From NCBI GenBank assembly GCA_028278345.1, contig JANQEL010000060.1:17835-81834 (forward strand): a stretch of DNA of 64,000 nt, written 5' to 3'. This DNA is from Myxococcota bacterium. GTDB taxonomy: Bacteria > Myxococcota_A > UBA9160 > UBA4427. Below, in pieces: positions 1 through 6,973 of this stretch (the stretch's first letter is position 1; each line of letters opens with the position of its first letter). The notes beneath the pieces are model-generated. The model saw nothing but the letters and a program-made list of their open reading frames with translations, was not told the origin of the DNA and did no database searches. Position numbers and translations under genes: made by a program.

Positions 1-386
1 CCGGCTTCAGCCTGCATCGGGAGCTTTCGCTCTGGGTCGACGCTGGAATTCCTGCAGAAGCCACCCTCGCGGCCGCGACTTTGCGCTCACCGGAAACGTT
101 GGGGCGGGTCGATCCCGATCGTTCGGCCTTCGATCCGGGTCAACCGGCCGACTTCGCGCTGTTTGCAGAAGATCCGACGCGGGACATTGCCGCGCTCTCG
201 AGTCTTGTCGCGGTCGTCGCCGACGGCCGGCTCTACCGGCGCGCGGAACTCGACGCGCGTCTGGCTCGCCATGCCGCGCACTACGAGAGCGCGAGCTACC
301 GCGCATTCGTCGTCGCGCCGCTGCGGCTGCTCGCCGGCGGCGTCACCCTCGCCATGCAGCTTCGCGCGGACGATCGGGATGAGTGA
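1..386 (+). CDS. Amidohydrolase family protein, C-terminal part (5' end outside window)
   Basis: The open frame enters from the left edge (first full codon at base 3) and ends at a TGA at 384-386. The visible residues resemble the C-terminus of imidazolonepropionase/prolidase-like amidohydrolases: an Ala-rich helix ending ATLRSPETLG, then a Pro-Gly-Ala-Asp segment (GQPADFALF) and the closing strand VVADGRLY, which in this superfamily belongs to the small beta-sandwich around the TIM barrel. The metal-binding part lies outside the window, so the substrate cannot be judged. About 35 residues after VVADGRLY form a tail ending in a hydrophobic stretch (LRLLAGGVTLAMQL), longer than usual for the family. 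Family assignment is good; specific function unknown. Confidence 0.7.
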   Translation, partial: GFSLHRELSLWVDAGIPAEATLAAATLRSPETLGRVDPDRSAFDPGQPADFALFAEDPTRDIAALSSLVAVVADGRLYRRAELDARLARHAAHYESASYRAFVVAPLRLLAGGVTLAMQLRADDRDE

Positions 387-538
387 CGTACGCCCCGGCT
401 CGGCAAGGGGATCGGAAACGCGAATGTCCTGCGCTTCGTAGACCGCTGCCGCGTAGGTTAAGTTCTCCAGTGCCGCATCGAGGTGCGACGCGAGCACGAA
501 GCGTCGTCTCGCGATCCCACGACCGCCAGGAGCTCCCC

Positions 539-1645
539 ATGACCCTCGCCTGCATTTCCGCCGACAGCCACATCACCGAGCCCGCGAATACCTACGTCGA
601 CTTCATCGACCCGAAGTACCGCGATCGGGCGCCGCAGATGCGGTACCACGACAAGTTGGGTGACGCCTTCTTCATCGATGGCCTCGAGAAGCCCATTCCC
701 ATGGGTCTCGTCGCGGCGGCGGGCAAGCCCGCAGAAGAGATCCGCGTGACGGGCGTGCGCTTCGAGGAGATGCATCCCGGCGGTTGGGATCCGGTCGCCC
801 GCATGGCCGAGCAGGATCGCGACGGTGTCGCGGCCGAGATCATCTACCCGACCGTCGGCATGGTGCTCTGCAACCACCCCGACTTCGACTACAAGAAGGC
901 GTGCTTCGAGGCCTACAACCGCTGGCTCGCGAGTTACTGCGAGCGCCACCCCACGCGCTTGATCGGCCTCGGACAAATTTCGATGCGTTCACCCGAGGAC
1001 GGCATTGCGGAACTCGAAGCCATCGCGGCGCTCGGCTTGCGCGGAGTCATGATGCCGGGCGACCCGGCCGTCGATGACTACGACAGCCCGGTTTACGACG
1101 CGTTCTGGCGGAAGGCCATCGAACTCGAACTCCCCCTCTCGTTCCACATCCTCACCGATCGCAACTACGCGTTCGCCGCGAAACCGCGGGGCCCCGCGAT
1201 GAACGGCTTCCTCTCGATCGTGCGGGGCTGCCAGGACGTGATGGGCACGCTGGTGCTCGGCGGGGTATTCGAACGCAACCCCGACCTGAAGGTCGTCTGT
1301 GCCGAGGCGGATGCGGGTTGGGTGCCGCACTACATGTATCGGATGGATCACGCCTACAAGCGCCATCGATATTGGCTACCCGCGGGCCAGCAGCTCTCGA
1401 AACTGCCGAGCGAGTACTTCGCCGAGAACATCTACACGACCTTCCAGGACGATTGGGTGGCCTTCAAGGTCGCCGACCTGATGAACTGGAAGCGGCTGCT
1501 CTGGGCGAACGACTTCCCCCACAGCGATTCGACCTGGCCCTGGAGTCAGGAAATGCTCGCAGAACACACGGCGAAACTGAGCGACGAGCAGCGCAGCGCG
1601 ATCCTGCGCGACAACGTGGTCGAACTCTATGGCCTGAGCGCCTGA
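539..1645 (+). CDS. Amidohydrolase_2 family metal-dependent hydrolase (TIM barrel)
   Basis: 368 residues. The start ATG at 539 follows an AGGAG ribosome site at the usual distance. The N-terminal strand carries the family's D-x-H metal motif (ADSHITEP, Asp9/His11), and near the C-terminus is the late barrel Asp in WANDFPHSDSTWP. The length and the two motifs fit PF04909 (amidohydrolase_2), whose members include decarboxylases such as ACMSD-type enzymes and many hydrolases of cyclic or aromatic acids. A second, divergent member is at 25668-26852 in this window, beside acyl-CoA genes, so a catabolic role is plausible. The actual substrate is not readable from sequence. It reads in the same direction as the truncated amidohydrolase upstream, with a 152-base gap. 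Confidence 0.85.
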   Translation: MTLACISADSHITEPANTYVDFIDPKYRDRAPQMRYHDKLGDAFFIDGLEKPIPMGLVAAAGKPAEEIRVTGVRFEEMHPGGWDPVARMAEQDRDGVAAEIIYPTVGMVLCNHPDFDYKKACFEAYNRWLASYCERHPTRLIGLGQISMRSPEDGIAELEAIAALGLRGVMMPGDPAVDDYDSPVYDAFWRKAIELELPLSFHILTDRNYAFAAKPRGPAMNGFLSIVRGCQDVMGTLVLGGVFERNPDLKVVCAEADAGWVPHYMYRMDHAYKRHRYWLPAGQQLSKLPSEYFAENIYTTFQDDWVAFKVADLMNWKRLLWANDFPHSDSTWPWSQEMLAEHTAKLSDEQRSAILRDNVVELYGLSA

Positions 1646-1697
1646 TCGAACACCACCCCGGGCGGGCGGGTTGCACCCGGCCACGGGCTGTGATTTA

Positions 1698-1715
1698 TTC
1701 AACCAAATGGTTGAA
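1698..1715. promoter_or_regulatory. ArsR operator overlapping the start codon
   Basis: TTCAACCA-AA-TGGTTGAA is a perfect 8-bp inverted repeat around a 2-base centre. The ATG of the ArsR gene (1707-1709) lies inside it. ArsR proteins of the ArsR/SRPBCC type commonly bind such repeats and repress their own operon. The placement over the start codon suggests a very short or absent 5' leader. Confidence 0.7.
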
Positions 1716-2048
1716 CATAACGCAAGCCTGAACCAGACCTTCGCGGCCCTCGCCGACCCGACGCGGCGCGCGATCCTGGCTCGACTGCGGCAGGGAAGCT
1801 GCACGGTCGGCGCCCTGGCCGAGCCGTTTTCGATGAGCCTGGCCGCGGTGTCGAAGCACTTGCGTGCTCTCGAGCGAGCGGGCCTCGTGGCGCGAGAGGT
1901 GGAGGGGAGGGAGCATCACCTCTCCCTCAACGCCGAGCCGCTTCGCGCGGCCGCCGAGTGGACGGCGGACTACCGAGAGTTCTGGGACGAGCGACTCGAT
2001 GCGCTCGAGGCCATGCTCGAATCACATTCTGAATGGCGGAAGCGCTGA
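1707..2048 (+). CDS. ArsR-family winged-helix transcriptional regulator
   Basis: 113 residues. The fold is the classic ArsR type: FAALADPTRRAIL is the first helix-turn signature and the recognition helix is MSLAAVSKHLRALERAGLV. No Cys pair for metal sensing is visible in the recognition-helix region, so this is not an arsenic or zinc sensor; it matches the ArsR members paired with SRPBCC/AHSA1 proteins. The start at ATG 1707 gives the usual short N-terminus; a start further upstream would precede the operator. It overlaps the next gene by one base (TGATG), so the two are translationally coupled. Autoregulation is inferred from the perfect inverted repeat over its start codon. Confidence 0.9.
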   Translation: MVEHNASLNQTFAALADPTRRAILARLRQGSCTVGALAEPFSMSLAAVSKHLRALERAGLVAREVEGREHHLSLNAEPLRAAAEWTADYREFWDERLDALEAMLESHSEWRKR

Positions 2049-2500
2049 TGGCACGTTCCCCTCTGGTCTTCGAACGGATCCTCCCCGCGCCGCCGGAAGT
2101 GGTCTTTCATCACTGGAGCGATCCCGCGAGTCTCTCCGTCTGGATGCGACCCGAGCCCTCCATGGATGCGGCGAAGGTCGAAGTCGACTTCCGCGTCGGG
2201 GGGCGCTTTCGCATCGTGATGTCGGGTGAGCAGGAGTACGTGCAACACGGCGAGTATCTCGAGATCGATCCAGGCAAGCGCATCGTGTTCAGCTGGATCT
2301 CCGAGTGGATGCCCCCGGGCGAGCAGGAGACGCTGGTGAGCGTGTCCCTCTCACCCGTGGGCGACGAAGAAACGCGGCTCTTGTTGGTTCACGAGTCACT
2401 TCCCGATTCCGACTCCTACGATGGTCACGAGGGCGGTTGGAATCACATTCTCGACGTCTTCACGGCCCATCTCCATCCCGGACAGGAGGTAGAACAATGA
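2048..2500 (+). CDS. SRPBCC / AHSA1-domain protein
   Basis: 150 residues with the START-like hydrophobic-cavity fold of the AHSA1 (Aha1 C-terminal-like) family. It opens with the typical FERILPAPPEVVFHHWSDP segment, followed by RVGGRFRIVM and a Trp-Asn motif near the end (EGGWNHILDVF). Such proteins sit downstream of ArsR regulators in many bacteria; their ligand is generally unknown. The start ATG overlaps the ArsR stop, and the gene's own stop overlaps the next ATG (ATGA), so all three genes are coupled. Its role is probably ligand binding or stress-related rather than catalysis, but this is inference. Confidence 0.88.
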   Translation: MARSPLVFERILPAPPEVVFHHWSDPASLSVWMRPEPSMDAAKVEVDFRVGGRFRIVMSGEQEYVQHGEYLEIDPGKRIVFSWISEWMPPGEQETLVSVSLSPVGDEETRLLLVHESLPDSDSYDGHEGGWNHILDVFTAHLHPGQEVEQ

Positions 2501-3153
2501 GCAGCACCGAATCGGACTATCGCGAAAAGCGCGAAGCCCTCCACAAGGCGGAGGTCGCCCTGCGCGAACAACGCGAGCGTGTCGCCGAGCTGCGCCGCGA
2601 ACTCCCGCGCGACACCCCGGTCGAGGACCATGTCTTCGAGGAGCTCGAAAGCGATGCCGTACGCCAAGTGCGGCTCTCCGAGCTCTTCTCCGACGGCACG
2701 AAGCCCCTCGTGTTGTTGCACTTCATGTACGGCAAGGCCCAGGAGAACCCGTGCCCCATGTGCACGATGTGGGCGGATGGCTATATCGGCACCGTTCCCC
2801 ACCTCTCGCGTCGAGTCGACTTCGCGATCCTGGTTGCGGGGGATCTCGGGGAGTTCTCGCGCTACGCGGAGAGCCGCGGATGGAAGGGGGTGCGCATCCT
2901 GTCCGCGGCGGATAGCACGATCAAGCGTGACCTCGGCTTCGAAACCGAAGAGGGCGGCCAGATGCCCGGCGTATCGGTCTTCGAGAAGAGCGCCGACGGG
3001 CAGCTCACCCACTTCTACTCGGTATGCGCCTTCGGCCCCGACGGAGGGCGCATGATGGATCTGCTCTCCCCTGTCTGGAACTTTTTCGACCTCACGCCGG
3101 AAGGCCGAGGCGATTTCATGCCGAGCCTACGATACGCCGACGCATCGGATTGA
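2497..3153 (+). CDS. DUF899 thioredoxin-like protein
   Basis: 218 residues. The N-terminal 45 residues form a charged helix (EKREALHKAEVALREQRERV); the rest is thioredoxin-like with a CPMC pair (Cys86/Cys89) and the following MWADGYIG segment typical of DUF899. Later strands and the terminal WNFFDLTPEGR are also typical of DUF899. An excellent AGGAGGT ribosome site lies just ahead of the ATG, which overlaps the previous stop. Members often accompany ArsR/SRPBCC pairs, as here. The redox-active Cys pair suggests a thiol-disulfide role in the cytoplasm (no signal peptide), but no biochemical function can be assigned. Confidence 0.88.
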   Translation: MSSTESDYREKREALHKAEVALREQRERVAELRRELPRDTPVEDHVFEELESDAVRQVRLSELFSDGTKPLVLLHFMYGKAQENPCPMCTMWADGYIGTVPHLSRRVDFAILVAGDLGEFSRYAESRGWKGVRILSAADSTIKRDLGFETEEGGQMPGVSVFEKSADGQLTHFYSVCAFGPDGGRMMDLLSPVWNFFDLTPEGRGDFMPSLRYADASD

Positions 3154-3185
3154 AAGCCCTCAGCCGCCGCCAGCAGGGCCGACGC

Positions 3186-3944
3186 TCAACGCTTGTGCTC
3201 GGGGCTATGGAAATCCGAATGACAACCGGAGTCCCAGACTTCGGGTTGGTTCCCGTGTGCCGGAATGCCTCCGGCATCCTTCAGCATGCGTGCCAGATGC
3301 AGACAGTTCCAGACCAGGAACGTGGTGTTGCGATTGGTGAAGTCGTTCTCGGGGCCGCCCGAGCCCGCGTCCATGTAGGACGGTCCAGGGCCCGCTTCTC
3401 CCATCCAGCCCGCGTCGGCCTGAGGCGGCACCGTGTATCCGATGTGGGAAAGTGAGAACAGGATGTTCATCGCACAGTGCTTCACGCCATCCTCGTTCCC
3501 CGTGATGAGGCAAGCGCCCACCTTGCCGTAGTCTCGGTATTGCCCCTTGTCGTTGAACTGGTGCGTGTAGCCGTACATGCGCTCGAGCACGCGGTTACAC
3601 ACCGAGCTCTTCTCGCCGAGCCAGACCGATGTGCCCAGGATCAGGATGTCGCAGGCATCGACCTTGGCCTGGATCTGTGGCCAGTCATCCCGGTCCCACT
3701 CATCGGTCTGCGACATGTCGATTCCGAGACCGGCGGGAAGCTCGTAGTCCACAGGCCTGAGATACTCGGTCTCGACCCCGTTCGCCTGGAAAATCCTCTC
3801 GGCCACGCGAATCAACCCCTCGGTATGAGAGGGCAGCGGCGTTCGGGTCAGGGTGCAGTTCAGGAATAGCACCTTCAGGTCGTCATACCGTGCGGGCGGA
3901 GCGGCGCATTGGTCGTTGGTGATTTTCTGGAGTTGGTCGGTCAT
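3186..3944 (-). CDS. Flavodoxin-like / NADPH-dependent FMN reductase family protein
   Basis: 252 residues, starting at ATG 3944. The Rossmann-like beginning DLKVLFLNCTLTRTPLPSHT carries the phosphate-binding loop position of the flavodoxin-fold FMN reductases, and ACDILILGTSVWLGEKSS matches their FMN-ring loop. No signal peptide or membrane segment. This family reduces flavins or quinones with NAD(P)H. It converges with the DUF899 gene (33 bases between stops). The C-terminal 70 residues, with several Asn/Gly-rich loops (GPENDFTNRNTTF), are typical of the larger members of the family. Exact substrate unknown. Confidence 0.82.
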   Translation of the reverse strand: MTDQLQKITNDQCAAPPARYDDLKVLFLNCTLTRTPLPSHTEGLIRVAERIFQANGVETEYLRPVDYELPAGLGIDMSQTDEWDRDDWPQIQAKVDACDILILGTSVWLGEKSSVCNRVLERMYGYTHQFNDKGQYRDYGKVGACLITGNEDGVKHCAMNILFSLSHIGYTVPPQADAGWMGEAGPGPSYMDAGSGGPENDFTNRNTTFLVWNCLHLARMLKDAGGIPAHGNQPEVWDSGCHSDFHSPEHKR

Positions 3945-4165
3945 CGCTGTGTGTGCCTTTCGAAGTGGCCGGAGTCCATGGTGTGAGCGGTCGGTGCGAG
4001 CGTGTTTCTTGGGTCGCGTGTTCCAGCACGCAGCGGCCGCCTGCGTGGGACAGATGCGACTGCCGGGCGTTCGGTTACGAAAAAACCGTCGCGGTGAATC
4101 CTTTTCGTCGCCCGTGCATCTGTTGTCCGGCCGAACATCGCGCGCACCGGCGCGCAAGGAGATCA

Positions 4166-4561
4166 ATGGAAGGCGGACTCGGAACGCTGGCCGTGATGCC
4201 GGGGATCGGATTGCTCATTCTCTCCACGAGCAATCGGTTCATTCATCTCTCGAACATCGTCGCATCGCGGCCGAATGAGCCGGGTGTTCGGAAGCACCTG
4301 CAGCATCGCGGTCGGCTGTTGCACCGCTCGCTCGTGGCCCTTTACGTGACCCTGGCCGGGGTCGTTGGCGCTGCGTTCGTTCAACAGATCCCATTCACGG
4401 GAACTGCGCTCGCCGTGCAGATCCTCTGGCCGACATCGTTGGCCTGCCTGGCCGCCGCTGCCTTCGGACTGGTGCGCGAGTCTGCCCTGGCGCGCGAGAT
4501 GCTGCAGTGGGGCTTCGGCCCGGGAGCGAAACCCGCGGGCGCTCCGAAGGAGATTCGATGA
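4166..4561 (+). CDS. Small membrane protein, DUF2721-like
   Basis: 131 residues. The start ATG 4166 follows AAGGAGATCA, a clear ribosome site. Three hydrophobic segments are visible: residues about 8-20 (MPGIGLLILSTSN), 54-75 (LVALYVTLAGVVGAAF) and 85-103. The first segment followed by a conserved-looking Asn-Arg (STSNRFIHLSNIV) resembles the DUF2721 family of small integral membrane proteins, but I hold this family call loosely. It is followed after 57 bases by another small membrane protein in the same direction, so the two probably form a pair. Function unknown. Confidence 0.65.
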   Translation: MEGGLGTLAVMPGIGLLILSTSNRFIHLSNIVASRPNEPGVRKHLQHRGRLLHRSLVALYVTLAGVVGAAFVQQIPFTGTALAVQILWPTSLACLAAAAFGLVRESALAREMLQWGFGPGAKPAGAPKEIR

Positions 4562-4618
4562 GAAGTTCGACCCGCACCGGCCGAAGCAGTCTCCCTCCAG
4601 AAGAACCAGGAGAAACGG

Positions 4619-4969
4619 ATGCCCGAATTCCTCGAACTCATCCTCGAGGTCATCACCGTGGCCGTGGATGGCGTCGGTTTGTCGATTCTCGTCGTTACGG
4701 CCACGAGATTCGTGGTTCGCTACGCCGTCTTCGAGGTCGAGCGTGTCAGGGGACAGGAGTGCGCCCGCCGCTTTCGCGACATTCGACTCGAACTCGGGAG
4801 TCGCATCATCCTCGCGATCGATTTCATGGTCATCTCGGACGTAATCCACTCTTCTTTCGTGCATACCCGCGAGAGCCTGATCAACCTGGGCCTCTTCGTC
4901 CTGATCCGGTCGGCACTGGCGTTCTTCATCGGTCTTGATATGAAGGATGTCCGAGAGGAGGCGGAGTGA
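4619..4969 (+). CDS. DUF1622 family membrane protein
   Basis: 116 residues with three membrane segments: about 8-30 (ILEVITVAVDGVGLSILVV), 62-78 and 88-106. The pattern of a short first helix, a cytoplasmic loop rich in Glu/Arg (RVRGQECARRFRDIRLELG) and two closing helices is that of DUF1622. The ATG at 4619 is preceded by AGGAGAAACGG. No enzymatic motif. It lies 57 bases after another small membrane protein and converges with the anti-sigma gene downstream. Function unknown. Confidence 0.75.
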   Translation: MPEFLELILEVITVAVDGVGLSILVVTATRFVVRYAVFEVERVRGQECARRFRDIRLELGSRIILAIDFMVISDVIHSSFVHTRESLINLGLFVLIRSALAFFIGLDMKDVREEAE

Positions 4970-4998
4970 TTCATCTATCGGAGCGCTCGACCCCGGTT

Positions 4999-5352
4999 CT
5001 ACGGATCGTCGCCCTCGATGGCGAGGAGGATGGCTCCGGCGAGTTCGGGGGGCATCTCGTCGGGGGTCTCATCCTCTTCGAACACCTTGCGTCCGAGTTC
5101 GATCGCCCGGACGTACCCGTCGAAGTGGACGCGGCACATCGGGCACATCGCCAGATGCATCTCGAACTGCTTGCGTTCCCTCTCGGAGAGCCGGCCCTCG
5201 TAATAGTCGAAGATGAACGCTTCGACCTGCTCGCACGTCAGCATCCCCGGGACGTTCCTCAACATCCACGAACCGATACGCATCCCCATTGGACCCGGAT
5301 TTCGATTCCACCAGAATTGCAGGAGGATCGCGAGTAGGCCTCGACGAATCAT
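4999..5352 (-). CDS. Zinc-finger anti-sigma factor (zf-HC2)
   Basis: 117 residues. The diagnostic element is the H-x3-C-x2-C zinc motif (His66, Cys70, Cys73 in HLAMCPMC) with an upstream Cys40 (MLTCEQVEAF), the anti-sigma ZAS fold that clamps ECF sigma factors. It overlaps the sigma gene's stop by four bases, the usual coupled order sigma then anti-sigma. The first 38 residues are an extra, moderately hydrophobic stretch (LLAILLQFWW) ahead of the domain; a start at a later Met (positions 22, 24, 30 or 37) is possible. There is no C-terminal transmembrane helix, so this looks like a cytoplasmic anti-sigma factor. Confidence 0.85.
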   Translation of the reverse strand: MIRRGLLAILLQFWWNRNPGPMGMRIGSWMLRNVPGMLTCEQVEAFIFDYYEGRLSERERKQFEMHLAMCPMCRVHFDGYVRAIELGRKVFEEDETPDEMPPELAGAILLAIEGDDP

Positions 5353-5978
5353 GATGCGTCCTCCGCGAACAGCGACTCGAGCTGTTCTTTGAGTCGCGTC
5401 CGCGCCCGATGCAGGCGCGTCTTCACGGTCCCTTCCGATACATCGAGCATCTCGGCGGCCTCGGCGGTGGAGTGGCCTTCGATGTCGCGCAGAAGCAGGA
5501 CAGCGCGATACGGCTCGGGAAGTCGGTCGACTGCCCGACGTACGAGGTCGGTGGTTTCGGCGCGTTCGAGGATCTCGTCGGGAGTCAACGCATTCGCGCG
5601 GCGGGGCCCCTCACGGAACGCGAATTCGTCGTATGTGGGACCCTGCGGATCGATGGCATCTTCGGGTCGCGAGCGCCTCGAGCGGATGCGCATGAGCGCC
5701 GCGTTCGTCGCAATCCTGCGCAACCAGGTCTGCAGCCGGGCGCGTCCCTCGAAACGGTCCGCGGAGCGGTAGACCGAAAGAAACGTCTCCTGCACGCAGT
5801 CGCGCGCGTCGGCCTCATCGCGCAAGAAGCGACGTGTAACCCCGAGCACCATCGGGCCGTAGCGCTCTATCAATACCCGATACGCCTTCGGATCGCGCGC
5901 GCGGAGCCCCTCCACGAGCTCCTGCTCATCGACATTCGATTCTGCGGGGTTGTCGGGCGCCTTGGGGTGGCTGGTCAC
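5349..5978 (-). CDS. ECF-type RNA polymerase sigma factor (RpoE-like)
   Basis: 209 residues. Region 2 is clear (RDPKAYRVLIERYGPMVLG, then DEADARDCVQETFLSVYR), as is region 4 with its helix-turn-helix (GHSTAEAAEMLDVSEGTVKTRLHRAR). The linker (about residues 105-140) is acidic and Pro-rich. The start is a GTG at 5978 with a GAGG ahead of it. It is coupled to a zf-HC2 anti-sigma gene, so activity is presumably released by an envelope or redox signal. A candidate ECF-type promoter upstream (6032-6056) suggests autoregulation. Confidence 0.92.
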   Translation of the reverse strand: MTSHPKAPDNPAESNVDEQELVEGLRARDPKAYRVLIERYGPMVLGVTRRFLRDEADARDCVQETFLSVYRSADRFEGRARLQTWLRRIATNAALMRIRSRRSRPEDAIDPQGPTYDEFAFREGPRRANALTPDEILERAETTDLVRRAVDRLPEPYRAVLLLRDIEGHSTAEAAEMLDVSEGTVKTRLHRARTRLKEQLESLFAEDAS

Positions 5979-6031
5979 CAGCTGGCCTCATCCAATGCGC
6001 TTGAGTGCGGTGGTTTCGTCACGGTAGCGCG

Positions 6032-6056
6032 GACGCTCGAGCCATGTCGCGTTTCC
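6032..6056 (-). promoter_or_regulatory. Candidate ECF sigma autoregulated promoter
   Basis: On the minus strand GGAAA, 16 bases, then CGTC: the general ECF -35/-10 form, ending 54 bases upstream of the sigma GTG start. This is a pattern match only. It would be supported by the same motif upstream of other regulon genes in the genome. Confidence 0.4.
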
Positions 6057-6130
6057 AGGATCGTGTGTAACGGATTCGGATCCCGTGCATCGGTAGGGCG
6101 GCAGCGCGCACAATGCGTGCGGAGGACTTC

Positions 6131-6973
6131 GTGAACCGGCAATTCCTGGGAGTGATCTCCCCTTCAGCGCTCGTCGACGCCCGAAATGCGACCCACCGAG
6201 CGGCTCAAGTTCTGGCGGCCGTGGGTGAAACGCACCTCGAACACGAAGCCGATACCAGCCATACGGCGATGGCCTACGACCCGACGTTGGGAGCGCTGGT
6301 CAACGCGAGGCCCATCGAAGACGGTCTCCGCGGTGTTCTATGGCTCGACGATCTGGCGATCGGCGTGACACGGCGAGATCATGTGGTCGATCGGATCCCA
6401 CTTTCCGGTCGCACTCTCGATGATGCGTTCGATTGGATGCAAAGGTCGGTTGCGATTCACTCGGACGGAGAAAGGCGTGGAGCCCTGCGACGTCCTACGT
6501 ATCCACTCCCTGACCATGGCCTCGAACACGGGGACGCATTCGATTCCTCGGACCCCGGTTCGATCGAGTTGGGGAAGTGGTTCCGCTCCGCCCATTCGGC
6601 CCTCGAGTCTCTTCCGAGCCATCCAGATGACGGCCCAATCGTGTGTTGGCCACATCACTTCGACCTGGCGATTCTACGAACGGTCGCGCGCGACGCGAGC
6701 GACGTCGCAACGAAGACGATCGGAGTCGGTCTGTCGCCCGGAGACGATCAGATTCCCGAGCCCTACTGGTACGTGAACCACTGGCCGACCACCACGCGGG
6801 GCACCGGCTCACTCGAACCATTGCCCGTCGGAGAGTGGCACGATGACGGATTCGTCGCCGCGGTGTTGCGAGGAGGGGAGATCATCGAGGCCAGATCGAC
6901 GCAGGCCCAGTCCGATGTCGTGGCATCATTTCTCGAGCATGCCATGCGCTCGAGTGAGGAGTTGCTCTCATGA
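6131..6973 (+). CDS. Conserved protein of unknown function, coupled to the Rieske-ThDP enzyme
   Basis: 280 residues from the GTG at 6131, chosen because GGAGGA stands four bases ahead; an ATG at 6113 in the same frame lacks a ribosome site. I recognise the pattern of a family of uncharacterised soluble proteins (THRAAQVLAAVGE near the start, DTSHTAMAYDP, ELGKWFRSAHSALE, CWPHHFDLAIL, then GVGLSPGDDQIPEPYWYVNHW), but no activity is known to me. The His pair in WPHHFD and the repeated Trp/Tyr residues in PYWYVNHWP look like a binding pocket. No signal peptide. Its stop overlaps the ATG of the next gene (ATGA), so it is made together with the Rieske-ThDP fusion. Confidence 0.75.
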   Translation: MNRQFLGVISPSALVDARNATHRAAQVLAAVGETHLEHEADTSHTAMAYDPTLGALVNARPIEDGLRGVLWLDDLAIGVTRRDHVVDRIPLSGRTLDDAFDWMQRSVAIHSDGERRGALRRPTYPLPDHGLEHGDAFDSSDPGSIELGKWFRSAHSALESLPSHPDDGPIVCWPHHFDLAILRTVARDASDVATKTIGVGLSPGDDQIPEPYWYVNHWPTTTRGTGSLEPLPVGEWHDDGFVAAVLRGGEIIEARSTQAQSDVVASFLEHAMRSSEELLS

